Source: Daucus carota subsp. sativus (Eukaryota > Streptophyta > Magnoliopsida > Apiales > Apiaceae). Taken from it: a DNA stretch of 64,000 nt. A program made the translations under genes and the position numbers. Below the pieces are notes generated by a model that saw only the letters and a program-made list of their open reading frames with translations, was not told the origin of the DNA and ran no database searches. Positions 1-12,351 of the stretch are shown piece after piece. Numbering within the stretch: position 1 is the stretch's first letter; each line of letters opens with the position of its first letter. The stretch lies in NCBI RefSeq assembly GCF_001625215.2, contig NC_030384.2, positions 44,178,390 to 44,242,389 of the forward strand. Reading direction: 5' to 3'.

Positions 1-869
1 ACAGCTACTATGTACCTGGCTCCATGTGGTCCTGGAAGCTGATGCCCCCAAAAAGCAACATCCTCTAATGGAACAGTGGTCCGAACAGGGGCAAGAGTGG
101 GCAACCTCTCCCATGCCCATAGCTGCAGTAAGAGAAGGCATCCAGCTACCTCCTTAATACTCGCTTTGCAACCATTGCAAAGCTCCCTGTATAGACGAGC
201 TAGAACAGCTGGACCCCATGCATAGCCTCCGAGCGCCTCCAGGTCACGAACAAAATGAACCCACGAGGAGTGTATAAGTCCACCAGAATGGTCGGTGAAC
301 AGTGACCCCCCAAACAACTGTAGCAAGTAACACCTGGCGTGAAGCCTGATCTCCTCAACGCCTGCATCATCACGTAATCTCGCTGGAGTGAGACCCTCTA
401 CCCATGTGAGCCGTAGCCTCGAGTTATTGAAAGCCTCGGGTGGAGGAATCTGTCCAAATACCTCACCAACGATGGTCTCCCATCTCTGTCCAGGTGGAGG
501 GCCTACAGGACACATAACAGGCTCTCCGTCAATGGGTAACCCGAGCAAGACACCAACATCCTGCAGTGTAATAGTACACTCTCCCATCGGCAGGTGGAAT
601 GAATGTGTCTCTGGTCGCCATCTCTCTACCAGAGCACCAAGCAAACTCCAATCAAGCTGAAGAGTGGATACCCGAGCTACCCCATAAAAACCAGCTGCCT
701 GCAGAATGGGGATCAATCGAACATCAATGTTCAAATCAGACTGGTTGGCATCACGACGCCTGAAATACTGCAAGGGCGCAGCACCAGTTCTCCAGACAGA
801 ACGAGACCTATGACTGGCCTGTAGGTGAAGAAGGCTAGGATCACGAGGTCCCTGGTCTCTAATAATAGC
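1..869 (-). CDS. Plant mobile domain (PMD/MAIN-like) protein, partial
   Basis: One open frame of about 289 codons runs on the minus strand from a likely splice acceptor (TTCACAG before base 869) to the window edge with no stop. The translation shows the hallmark of the plant mobile domain (PF10536; often annotated 'serine/threonine-protein phosphatase 7 long form homolog'): an HRS-type N-terminal part, then W.PETHSFHLPMGECTITLQDV, LLGLPIDGEPV, and later LLLLQLWAWERLP. PMD proteins occur both as host genes (MAIN, MAIL1, linked to silencing and genome stability) and inside retro- and Mutator-like transposons. No phosphatase motif is visible in this part. The upstream exon and the C-terminus are not in view, so host gene and transposon gene cannot be told apart. 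The repeat-rich setting and the palindromic repeats near 2.6 kb favour a transposon. Confidence 0.85.
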
Positions 870-1809
870 CTGTGAACAAAAACAAGGAAATACAAAGTCA
901 GCACATCATACTAACCTTAGAGAGAAACTAATTAAAACAAAGCAACTACTTAATCTTGAAATGGGAACTATAACTAGACATAAATCACTTATTTCTGAAA
1001 AATATACGTAAACAAAAAAAAATTATTATTCTAAGGAATAAAATGTATTGCCAAACGGACGATGAATATTTGAGTAATTGGATGATTATTTATATTTATG
1101 AAATTAGCCGGTACGCCTCGTTGATCTGGTGATGGCACCCAGAAAATGCCACAAAGCGATGCTTAGGAACTGTCCCTGCTATATTTACTGTTTTCTTGTT
1201 CTTGTTTGGAATCCAAGAATAGATCTCAGGATTTGGGATAAAATAAGCATAAAAAATAGAAATTTGCAGATTATATTAAAATCCTAGTCATATTTTATTG
1301 TTAAACAGAGGAATCAACGTGCACTAAAAAAAGATGGTATGAAACTTTTAAATCAGAGAGAACATTATTTTCATATATAATAAATAAGAAGAAAAAATGT
1401 CATCCAAAATCCAGATTTTTGTCTTCATATAAAGTTCTCAAGTCATAATATCCAACACAATATGTAAGGCCTCTCTAAGGTATCCCTTTGTTTTATTTAC
1501 AACATTATAGCACGGTGTATTGCTTTACTCTTTTGGTGAGAGATTCATGACTTTTTGCCCAAAGACTTATGCAGCTTACAGATTAAACTCTACACCATCC
1601 GGTAACACTGTATCCTACATGTCAATAGCATCTCACAATTGTCACTGCTAGAGTCTGAGTTTAGTTTGTTCTGGACACGTTTATCTTGTTTTCATATTAG
1701 ACTTGTTTCGTTTAGAAGGAAACTAAAAACTCTCTTGGTCCTTGGTCTTTATGGTCCCGAAATTTCACTTATTCATTGCTATGTTATGTATGCTTATTGT
1801 GTTCTGCAG
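870..1809. other. Gap between PMD exon and HINT1 fragment
   Basis: AT-rich DNA with no frame I can assign. It may hold the 5' exon of the minus-strand PMD gene, since a donor-like AAGGTTAGT on the minus strand lies near 913-921, but no domain supports it. I looked for the missing N-terminal HINT1 exons here and did not find them. Confidence 0.4.
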
Positions 1810-2086
<277 letters not shown>

Positions 2087-2579
2087 GCCGTTATCATGGT
2101 TATGTTCCTTCTACTCCCATGGCGGTAGAAACATAAATTATAACAGTGTTTTAAACACATTTCTTTTGATCTGAATAAACACATTTGGGCTACAAATTTA
2201 AGAAAGTTATGCATTTCAATCAAGCTATTTGCAAGACAGAGACACCTTATCTTACAATGCAACACATACAACATAGCAGGCATACACACATAGAACAAAA
2301 AAATAGCAGGACATAGATTAACACAGGAATTTCATCAAACACATAGCAGGCATGTCAAAACAGTGAAGATTAAGACATTTTTAACATTAAAATCGCACAA
2401 ATATGAAAGAACATACATTGAAATCCATAGGTATTTTCTTTAATTGGTTGAATCAGCTCGCTTCAGTGGATGATTGGTATATATCAATTCAATCGCAGCA
2501 CTCTCCTCTCCTCTGTATATTATGGTACTCTCCTCTGTGATGTTAGCCGTTGTGTTCAAGTGGAGGTATTTATATTAAA

Positions 2580-2690
2580 AGAAAACGCTACTGCGTGTAG
2601 CGTTTTGCTCTATATTAAAAAAGTTTAAAACGCTACACGTTGTAGCGTCTTAGGCTGAGATATAGACGCTAGTACAGCCACGTCTCTAAT
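2580..2690. repeat. Palindromic GTAGCG repeats
   Basis: Two near-perfect hairpins sit close together: AAAACGCTAC-TGC-GTGTAGCGTTTT at about 2582-2606 and AAAACGCTACACGTTGTAGCGTCT at about 2630-2653. A diverged third, AGACGCTAG...CACGTCT, follows at about 2662-2686. No coding function is seen. They lie between a PMD exon and FAX1 and are probably part of a transposon end or LTR. Confidence 0.6.
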
Positions 2691-3651
2691 GGTTATTAGG
2701 GGCCATTTTATCAAATATTGTTATTATGGGCATTAAAACTTAAAATGTGGTTATTCAGGGCCTTTTTTCAAAATGTTCGCTAAATTGATTGAATAAATTA
2801 GAAGATTTTATGTAAAATTTGTATAATCATATTGATTGTTATATTTTAAAAAATGGATGTAATTGTTATTTTAGTTTTTATAAATAAAATATATTATTCT
2901 AATATGAATATAATGATATGAAATCTTATTGCATATATATGGAGGTTGACCCAATATAACCTATCATTTCATATTAAATATATTTTTTTATTAAGAACAG
3001 TGTATCAAGAATTTAGGTCAGAGATGTTCTCATAATTGAATTATTTTATCGACTTAATTTTCTTCGTATAGTTTCACATGAACTAATTTAGAGGCAAAAT
3101 CGTATTATGTTCGAGAACCTTATCTTGTGAAAAGCATCATTAATATTAATATTATAATAACAATAAGGTATGTGTATGAGATCATATGTTCACTAATAAA
3201 GACATAAAATGGGAGAGAAAAAAGTTTTTGTGGTTAAATAAATTATGTACTGTAGTTCGTAGAAAATTAGTTTGTGAAAAAATCTATGGTAAAAAATAGA
3301 ATTCAGATCGACAAAATAATTCATTAATACAAATTCGATTCAAATTTTCGAAATTTTAAATCCTTGTAAAAATAATTTTTTAAATAATTGACTTGACCTA
3401 TAATATACTCAAACCCATCTAACTGAAAAATGAAAAAAAGAGAGGGGAAAAATAAAATAAAAATAGAGCAATCGCAGACAATATTGAAAATTGCAGTATC
3501 TGTTGTGGCCGGGTAATCAAGTCAAAAGTCTCACGTTCTAGGAGCGCGTATAATTATTTAGTCGGGAAAACTCTATATCGTAATTATTTTTTCGCATTTT
3601 CAAAAGTCTGTTTGATCTTGTAATTTGACATCAGCTGCACTCATACTTGCG
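2691..3651. other. Intergenic AT-rich region upstream of FAX1
   Basis: No gene seen. The last 200 bases should hold the FAX1 promoter and 5' leader, but no clear TATA box can be chosen among many AT-rich stretches. Confidence 0.4.
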
Positions 3652-6600
3652 ATGTCGCTAGCCACCTCTCAGCTGTCTTATTTCACTTCTATCCAAAGGC
3701 GACACCGTTTTGACGCCCGATCGTACTTGCGCCCTAAGGTAATTTTACAAACCCTAATCTATCTGTTTATTGTTTAATCGTTAATTATATATGCTGTTTT
3801 GAGTCGAACTGTTGTAATTGATACTGAAATTAATCTTTATATTGGATTTTTCATGTGAGAATCACGGTTTCAGCTAGTTTTCATGTATTTTTTCGGTATT
3901 TGAGTTTAGTTTTTGGTTGAAATTGCTTCATGTATGTGTTGTACAAATATTTTACATTGCTACGATGAAAAATTGTGTGATTCAGTGTGAGCTTGATATG
4001 TTTTGTTTATCGAGTTTAATGATGTTGCTGGCTTGAAAATCAAGCATTTGTTGGTGAAAGTGGTGTGTGAACTTATTTACAAGTAGGTGCTGTGAGTTTA
4101 AGAAACTCAATGAATTATGTATGCATATCATTTTTGTGAAACAATATATTTCTGTCAGTCTGAAATTACGGCCATTAATTATTTTGCCAAACTAGTATAT
4201 TTGGGTTCTGAATAATACTGATGTAGTGATTTTGATAAATCTAGTTTGGTGATATTAATCACTGGGAACATTTTGTTTAGGTACTAGCTGTTAAGAGTCA
4301 AGGTGCACGAAGCATCGTAGTTGCCTGTTCTGAGAGTAAGGTTGCTGTAAGCTATACAGAAGATCCAGAGGTTTCAAACAATGGTAGATTGGAGAACACA
4401 TTTTTAGATGAAGAAGAGCATGTTAATGAAAATTTGACCAGTGTCCCTGTAGATGATGTTGTCGCTGAAGAACAGAAAGGGGCAAAGATCCATGACTTCT
4501 GTTTTGGAATTCCATATGGTTAGTTTATTTCGAGTTAATTGTGATTTTATACTGCTATAATACTGTAGGAGGCAAGGAATTCACATGAAACCTAAAGTGA
4601 ACAATTTGTAAAACCGTGGTTTTGATTATCTTAGATATTGGCCAACAAAATCTAATAATCAACTTTCCATAAAGTTGATAATCAGTACTTAACAATTACC
4701 GCATAGATGGTCCACTGGTAGTTTATATTTCTAGTTGTATCAGAAAAGGAACATCCATCACTTATCCAAAGGAAAAAATAATATCTTATTAGATTTTGCA
4801 TGTAATTATGTCACTGATATCAGAACAAGCTGAGCTTACCAGAAAAACTATTCCTTAGTGCTTGTCTGGGATTTGTATGAAGTTTCGAATTCCCAATGAG
4901 AAAACATTCTTTTAAGGCTAATAACATAGAATCTAAGACACGTATGTTACAATGGCTTTGTATATATTTTTGGTCATGGAATGTAACTATTGTGAGTGTG
5001 GAAAGAGCACATTAACTTAAACAAAAAGTCATGGGTAAGAGACAATCTGATGAAAATCAAAAGAGCCTATAGCTCAAATTGTAGTTTTTTTCCGGAAATA
5101 GCAGCTAGTTAAAACTATTGATTTTGTCATTGGTGTCAAAACTATTGATTTGTCATTGTTGCTGCTCTCAAAACCCCAAAGCATAATAGCAGCTAGTCAG
5201 TAAATGTGTTCTTCATGCACTGCTGAAGGGGTGTCATGGATTTATCATATATAAGAGAGATAGTCAGATTTCCCTCCATAAGAAGTAAATATTTATTGTT
5301 GCACTTTACCAAGTACTTGGTGGGAACTAATTTTGAGTGCTATGTTCTTTCCCCAGAGCATAGTAGTAACTATTGTATCCTGTATGCTCTGTTGCTGAAA
5401 CCTTTGTGTTACCCTGATTAGGCTGTAAGTTTCCAACATGAGCACATGTCCAAATGTAGGACTAGGCAGTATTTCAAGTTTTACATGTTTTTTGACCTAA
5501 AACAAGTGTCCAAGCATGAACACATGTCGAAGTGTAGGACTCGGCAATATTTCAAATTTTACATGTTTTTGGCCTAAAACAATTGTCCAAGGATTTATGC
5601 CCCATGTACGAGTGTTGAGGGTCTGACACTATTCGAGACAAAAGTGAAAAGTCGGGGTAACAGAGAATGGAACTAGCATGGAGTTATAAGTTACATGAAT
5701 GATGGTTCAACTTTTGCTCCACAGGAGGCTGACTTTTGGTTCTTATGTAGTTATGTTTACTGTCGTCCTTTACCAAATTCCAGTTTTTGAACATGATTAA
5801 ACTACTCTGAATTGACAATGAAGTCACTGAATTTAGACTGATCTATCTGTTCTATAACTATATCAAAACACCAAATCAAATGCCAAACATCCACAGTGAT
5901 TATGTCGTTCTATGGACATACCGTTTTTTGAGTACCTAAGACATCTTGTTCAATACTGTCCAATACTTTCATCATGATAAAAGGTAATTGATATTATTCT
6001 ATAATAGCTTATAACCCGTGTTATGCGGGGATATTTTTGAAAATATATGTTTATGTTAATAATTCGTTTGCGGATATTTAAAAAAATATTTGTTCAATAT
6101 ATATTATATATTATATTATTATTTAATTTAGTTTATGAATTATCTTACTAATATCTTATACGTTGATTTATACACGATTAAAGTCAAGTTTTTCATCACA
6201 GTGAAAAAAATAGTGACGATTTAACAATTATAATTCAATTAGAACAAAAAATAGGATGTAGAAAAAATAGTTATGAATTTTATAATAAGAATCATATTAT
6301 ATTTATCAAACCTCCTTTTATTTGGTTTGGAACATAAAAAATAAAAATCCTATCCTAATTACTAAACCTACTTCTATTTGATTTTTACAAACCTCTTATT
6401 TTGTTTAGAACAAAAAAAATAGGGGATTTACAAAATCTGCTTCTATTTGATTTAAAACATTGAGGTATAAATTATATTATATATATAAATATATTTTATT
6501 ATTATGTAATCTTAATCGTTTATCAAATAATATGATCTAAGGGTTCATATTTTTTTCAGCGGTACTACACCAAACAATCAAATTATCCTCCTTTCGCTTA

Positions 6601-8669
6601 TTATATATAGGGATATAATTACCCTGGATTAAAGGGTAAAAATGTTCACTTCAGTGGAAGAAAGTACTCATATGCCTAACATTGTATTATCTCATACCAG
6701 GTGGATTCGTCTTAAGCTGGGGGCTTATAGGTTCTATTTTCACAAGGAACCTTTCCACTCTAGGCAATGGTTTGCTTTTTGGAGGTGCTCTGTTGGCCCT
6801 TAGCATTTACAGCTTAAAGGTCTGGAGACAAGGAAAGTCAAGCATTCCATTTGTACTGGGACAAGCAGGTATCTTATTAGATTCTTGGCTGTTGAATAAC
6901 TGACTGTGATATAATTATTATATTCATATTAGTTGAGGGTGTTTATTCTATCTATCAAAGTTTCATGTGTTTGTGTAGAGAAGCTAAGCATTTAGAATAG
7001 TCAATAGAGTAACACAGTGGTTTATGATCATAGTCAATGGGCCTCTTGGTGTCATGAATATCTACTTCTTTCCACGAAGTTTCGTCACGTTCTGGGATAT
7101 CTTGGTCACATAAAAGATAGAGTTTGCACATTCTTTTGGACTTTGAAGACTAGTAATTATGTGTCTGGTGTGTTTTGCATTAAGATTTTAGAGCAATATC
7201 TGTGGGACTCGTTATGCAATCAGCCCTTGTTATATACGTAATAAAAATTCATTTCTGACTAGCTGATTGAGGACTATAGGCGAATTTGGCTTTTGAATTG
7301 ACCATGAAACAAAACACGAATATTGTAAATTTTAAACATTTTCTGACAGTAAACTCAATATTGTATTAAAAAAAGTAACTATAAGGTTTTGGTATTATTG
7401 TATAATCTGCCATAAAGATTATATTATCTATGAAGCACAGCATTTTGTGTGGCACCTCCACTCTACTGCATCCAGTTTCAGCATTCAAGAAACCCTCTTC
7501 CTCAGCTAATAGTTTCAGCTACTTGGATATTATATGATCTAGTCTGGAATCTCCAAATTCTGCAATCTTTTGACTAAATCTATAAACTTTTCAACTCGTG
7601 GGCACTTTAGCAGACCAATTGCTGTCGAAAATGCTTTTAGTTTGTGTTGTCATCTCCATCCTTTCCTTGTCAATAATTTAGTTTTTCCTATTTTCTTCTT
7701 GTGTTGTTTCTGTCATCCAGGTAATAATGGCACATTCTAGATAGGCATCTTATCAGCTAAATATTTGGGTAAATATGACTGTTAGTCTGAACTTGCAAGT
7801 AAGATTGAACTTAGTACTTTGCCAGTTGCCAGTTTTGGCACCTTACGTTGGTAAAATATTGGAAGCAATTAAACACTGCGCAGGGATTAGATAAAATTGT
7901 ATGAGATGGAATGGAAAGTTGTACTGTTTTGTGGAATTTTTTCTGTAATATTTATTCTTTCTCTACCAGTTTGAACAGGAACTCAATTTTGTTTGGAATT
8001 TTGGGGTTCTTAAGAACTCTCTGTGACATGTACAGAATTAGCTATAGCAAACTCAATGTCAGTTCCTTCTGTATATTATTTTATGACCTTCTGAATCTGA
8101 TAGTATAACCTTGTTTTCTTCAAGATCTTCGTCAAGAACTAACAGTATTTACTGGCTTACGGAGTTCGTTACTCTGTTGGTCAACTTTTAAATCTCTGTG
8201 ACCTGAATTTGATGGCAGTTCTGATTGATAAGGACATGTTTAAAAATATTGTCATATTTTTATTGGTTTCATCATTAAAATTGACCAATTATTGTTACTG
8301 TTTGGATGTCTACGACTTTGCAGCGCTCTCGGCTGTCTTGCTCTGGAAGAACTTGCAATCTTACACAATGGTAGTACTAACAATTACAAAAATTTCCACT
8401 TGTAATCTTCGTAGTCCTTGACATTAACTTGAAGGTTGTATCTGTTTCTGCAGACAAAGAATTTTTTTCCAATATTCTTGTATGCTGCTGTGAGGTAACA
8501 TCTAATCGCTAATTCCTCTCAAAATATTGACTTAAGCAAATCTATAAACATGTGTGTAATTTCTCTTTCTGATAGTGCTGCGATGCTCTGTTTCTATACT
8601 TACGTGGTAATATCTGGTGGCAACCCTCCACCAAAGAAGTTGAAGTCATCTGAGGTTGCCCCTTCATAA
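3652..8669 (+). CDS. FAX1: Fatty acid export 1, chloroplast (TMEM14 family)
   Basis: Six exons (3652-3738, 4281-4518, 6701-6868, 8324-8370, 8454-8494, 8576-8669) join in frame at GT-AG sites and encode 224 residues. Residues 1 to about 50 are rich in Ser, Arg and hydroxylated residues and look like a chloroplast transit peptide. An acidic linker follows (EDPEVSNNG, DEEEHV). The TMEM14 domain begins at KIHDFCFGIPYGGFVLSWGL and has four hydrophobic segments, with the family block GKSSIPFVLGQA-ALSAVLLWKN and the end CFYTYVVISGGNPPPKKLK. Family knowledge: FAX1 sits in the plastid inner envelope and moves free fatty acids out of the plastid for lipid assembly in the ER. The start is the first ATG before the transit-like segment. 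Intron 2 is over 2 kb and holds repeats. FAX2-4 are less likely because of the C-terminal NPPPKKLK match. Confidence 0.9.
5437..5592. repeat. 78-bp tandem duplication in FAX1 intron 2
   Basis: Two diverged copies of a unit that begins CATGAGCACATGTC/CATGAACACATGTC lie head to tail with a period of 78 bases. They share CATGTC.AA.TGTAGGACT and TTTACATGTTTTT. No coding content is seen. Confidence 0.75.
6005..6613 (-). mobile_element. Helitron-like non-autonomous element in FAX1 intron 2
   Basis: Read on the minus strand, the segment begins A|TCCCTATATATAATAAGCG, a typical plant Helitron 5' end. It finishes with a GC-rich hairpin (CCCCGCATAACACGGG) followed by TTATAAGCTA and a flanking T. The 3' end departs from the CTRR consensus. 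There are no terminal inverted repeats or target duplication, as expected for the class. No RepHel frame is present, so the copy cannot move on its own. Its ends are supported only by motif resemblance. Confidence 0.5.
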
Positions 8670-9331
8670 TTGGGACCACTGACCATATTGCCATTTGAGG
8701 TACAGTTTTTTTTTTTAATACTATTCTATTGCTGAGTATTTCTACAATAAATATTAATAAGATTGGCTTTACTTATTCATATTCTCGCTGCAGGCTATCT
8801 TTGAGGAGAGATGACATATTCTAATAGAATTTTGCTTATTTGTATGAAAGATGAGGTGAAAGTTGTTAGTAGGGTTAAGCAGTGTGTTCGTCAATATTTA
8901 GACACAATAAATTGGTTACTTGTAACTTATAATATATGGAGTGCTGACGCTACTTTTTAATTTAAATTATAATAGGAAAAGACACACTTGTACATTTTAA
9001 ATGTATCGTGCGTGTCACGTTTTTTATTGACGAATTAGATTATTATGTGTGTTATGAGTCCAATTCATATGACATTTGGTATAGTAATTCAAAATTTGTT
9101 ATTATCTTATTATCATTCTTTTTGCTAATCTGATTATAATATGCTCCTCTGGAAAGAACAAAAGCTCTTTAGCTGAGAGCTAATGACCTGCATGTTTCTG
9201 TTTTAGTTAATGGTGTTACAGCCAATTATGATAGGAGAACATTTTTTTGTGATCTGGTCTACCATTGTATGATAGCATTATTTTTATTATAGCTTTAAGG
9301 TGATACTGTTAGTAGTATTCGGGGACACTAT

Positions 9332-9482
9332 GGGGGCGTTTGGATCATGGGGGAATGGGAATCGGAAATGTGAATGAGGGGTATGAGAATGGGTATGTCA
9401 TTTGTTGTGAGGGGAATGATTTCAAACTGAATGAGAGTGAGATTCCCATTCCATACAATAAATTTGCTAATCCAAACGCAAC
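9332..9482. mobile_element. Short MITE with GCGTTTGGAT inverted ends
   Basis: The left end GGGGGCGTTTGGATCA and the right end TAATCCAAACGCAAC are inverted. The interior is rich in GGGAATGGGAAT-type runs. The size is about 150 bases. A clean target duplication was not found, so the superfamily is open (Harbinger- or hAT-type). Confidence 0.5.
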
Positions 9483-11626
9483 ACATGGGTTTGGGGTTCA
9501 GATTCCTGTTAACCGGGTTCATTAACCATAATTCAAAACCCCCATATTTTATTTCACACCTCATACTGCTTTTTAAAGTGCCCTAATATTAGGTTTGGAT
9601 TCAGACTATTGGATGATACTAATATGAATTTGTTCAAAATATAGCTGGGCTTTTAGATCATCAAGTCGGTCTTTCCATTTTAAGAAAAAAATTACAGAAT
9701 ATGGTGCTGTGGACCTGTAGTATAAACTCAGCATAGCTGTCCCTTCTAGTATTGATATCAGTCATTAGTTACCAACTTAGTAATGTATAAATAAAGGTTA
9801 TTAAGGTCTAAGAAACAAAAACTTGAATTCTTGAAAGAGTTTGGTAGGGGCTCATATGAAATACAAGCCCTTACACATACATTACCAAACAAAGCACGAT
9901 AACATGCATACCTTTTTTGGGAAACAAAATGGCTCTTGAGATGACATTGGAGGTATCACAGTGAAAATGCTATATCAAGTGGGCTATTACAATGTACTCT
10001 CTAGATAAATTTAGGCAGGAGTCCAGCTATAATGGGGAACCATAATTTAAGGCAAAAATAGTAAAGCCTGGACGTGTCAAGCAATTGTTCTAGGCCTGGG
10101 CGTGGAGAGACTATGGCCTCTGCTGATATACACTATATAACTACCTTTATATATTCTGAACCAACTTGAACTAAATCAAATTCCTGTTGGAAATAGTAGC
10201 AGCAATAGAAACAATTGAGTGAGTGAGATGCCATTTGAGCCCCAGAACAGGACACCCCTACCTAGTTGTTCCACTTTCAGGAATTTCAATATCATATTCT
10301 TTGCTACCTAGCTAGGTGGGCGAAGCCTAGATTTGGAAGCTTGTGCAGACTGTTTCAAAAGCTTTGATAAGTTGATTTCCGTCAGTCACATGCAAGTTTT
10401 TATGTCTAGTAAATAAGTCTTGACTTTAGACAAAAGCGTTCCAATGCCTAACTCCATCCTTTTCCCGTGGAAATTACACTAGTACGGACTATTAATTCTG
10501 TGCCAGTTTACACGATTACAGTTAACTGGAAAGCCTCTGTTAATGTCTCTGTGTGTAACAAACTATGAAATTAACATACTTTGGCTCTCACATTGCTGTA
10601 TATATATCTACGATCAAACTAGGGCAAACAAAATATTGTCTGCTTCGAACTCAGAGGACAAATCTAGTCGCGATTCTTGTGTAGACAAAACACAAAAATA
10701 TGTAGGACCGTAAGATTCCATGACCAAAGTAGCGATATATGCTAGTACCATGAACCTAACACACTCATAAATGGGGTATATCTCACATGCACAGTTCTCA
10801 TTTCTAATGGAATTGATAAGATAAGATGATGACTTATCTTATCTTTTAAGCAATTTACGTTCGTTTACCAAAGATCGCACTAAGCTAACTGGTCGTTTAG
10901 TCTTCTTGTACGACTGGTGGGTCGGAAGAGGCTGTGTTTTCTAATCAATTGCTGCAGCCTACTGAGCTACCATAATTTATGCATTTCTAGAATGTGTTTT
11001 TATCGTTCTGGCAGTATTTTTGTACAGGCAGAGGTGATCAAGTTGTAGTCGGTGCAGAGCCTTGCAGAATCTATGGATGATTTATTTACACGTAAAAACT
11101 ACAGTCATAAAAACCAGATCATGATTATACCATGTTTTAGGAGTTCCCAGTTTGCAATGAAAGATAACAACATGAAAATTATGCACCAATGTTACTAAAT
11201 CATTGAATTTTTCTTGTAAGGACAAAATCACTGAACTTAAAAATGTTAAATTGTTGAAAAATATAACCAAATTTAGTTTAAAATCTAGTATCTAATTATC
11301 TAAATTTAATCTCAATAAAATTTAATTTCATCCGGACAGAAACCTCCAATTATTCAGACTATCACATGTGTAAAGAGATACCCAAGATTTCATGAGTAGT
11401 CCGGCACCTATTATATGGAGAAGAAATATATATATGAATAATATTGACAAAACTTACTATTTCTTATTCTATAAAACTATCACATATTTTGTCAAAAAAT
11501 CTGTGTTCTATCAATTAAAATATAATTTTAAAAATTTTCGAAGGTAAGATAAAATGCGCGAGAAAATTCCAGCCTTATATAAATTTTTTTACTCCTATTA
11601 AAAAAAGATATCTTTGTTATGTTATA

Positions 11627-11850
11627 CTTCCTCCGTCCCATCAGGTTTTTTACGTTACCTTTTGGCACGCATTTTAAGGGACCTGTAAAGTATACTTTCG
11701 CTATATATTTATTTTTTTTAAAAATCCTGAAAAAAAGTTTAACATTTAAACTTTTATTAAAAAAAATTAAAAAAACGTTATTAAACTATACTTTATAAGA
11801 GCCTCAAAATGCGTGCAAACAGTGAACGTAAACATAGGACGAAGGGAGTG
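11627..11850. mobile_element. Stowaway-like MITE
   Basis: The left end CTTCCTCCGTCCCATC and the right end, read in reverse as CACTCCCTTCGTCCTATG, are the Stowaway/Tc1-mariner terminal repeat. Both sides are flanked by TA. The size of about 224 bases and the high AT content fit the class. Confidence 0.7.
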
Positions 11851-11865
11851 TATATATATATATAT

Positions 11866-12313
11866 AGGGATAGGATCAAATAAATTTTTTTTTAAGTTAC
11901 AAACTTACAAACTTTTTTTTATTCTCCCATCGTGTTGATCCTTAGTTATAGAAAGTATCCATGTTGAAAATTCTTGAAAAAAATCACAATTTTTAAAAAT
12001 ATCGCATAAATAAATCGCCCATTCAACACATTTGTAACTAGGGTTCAACATCGGGTGTAGAACACTAATTATCATTATGTTGATTATACCTGTAAAGATA
12101 CTTAAACTATACCTCTGGGGTGTGGATAGGGTCTAGAATCATAAATATTAGTTATATAATACGTTTAACTTAGTTCTTATATTGAAAAATTAGTTTATGT
12201 ACTTCTCCAACACAATTTTAATCGATGTTCAACAAAATATCTTAAAAAAATGTTGAACTCAAGTTATATATGTGTTGAGCAAAAAAAGTTTGTAAGTTTG
12301 TACCAGAACCCTC

Positions 12314-12316
<3 letters not shown>
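11866..12316. mobile_element. Inverted-repeat element flanked by TA runs
   Basis: The subterminal arms TTACAAACTTACAAAC and GTTTGTAAGTTTGTA are exact inverses. The outermost ends (AGGGATAGGATC and the inverse of GAACCCTCCCA) match more loosely. It sits directly between two TA microsatellites and contains repeated GTTCAACAT-type words. Confidence 0.55.

Positions 12317-12346
<30 letters not shown>
12317..12346. repeat. TA microsatellite
   Basis: About 14 TA units follow the right end of the preceding element. Confidence 0.85.

Positions 12347-12351
<5 letters not shown>

Noticed and set aside
6682-6903. A 73-residue frame as a separate small gene
   Set aside because: It is exon 3 of FAX1 read through its donor and acceptor.
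10818-10847. Hairpin GATAAGATAAG...CTTATCTTATC as a microRNA precursor
   Set aside because: The stem is about 11 bases, too short for a plant pre-miRNA, and no known microRNA sequence is seen.
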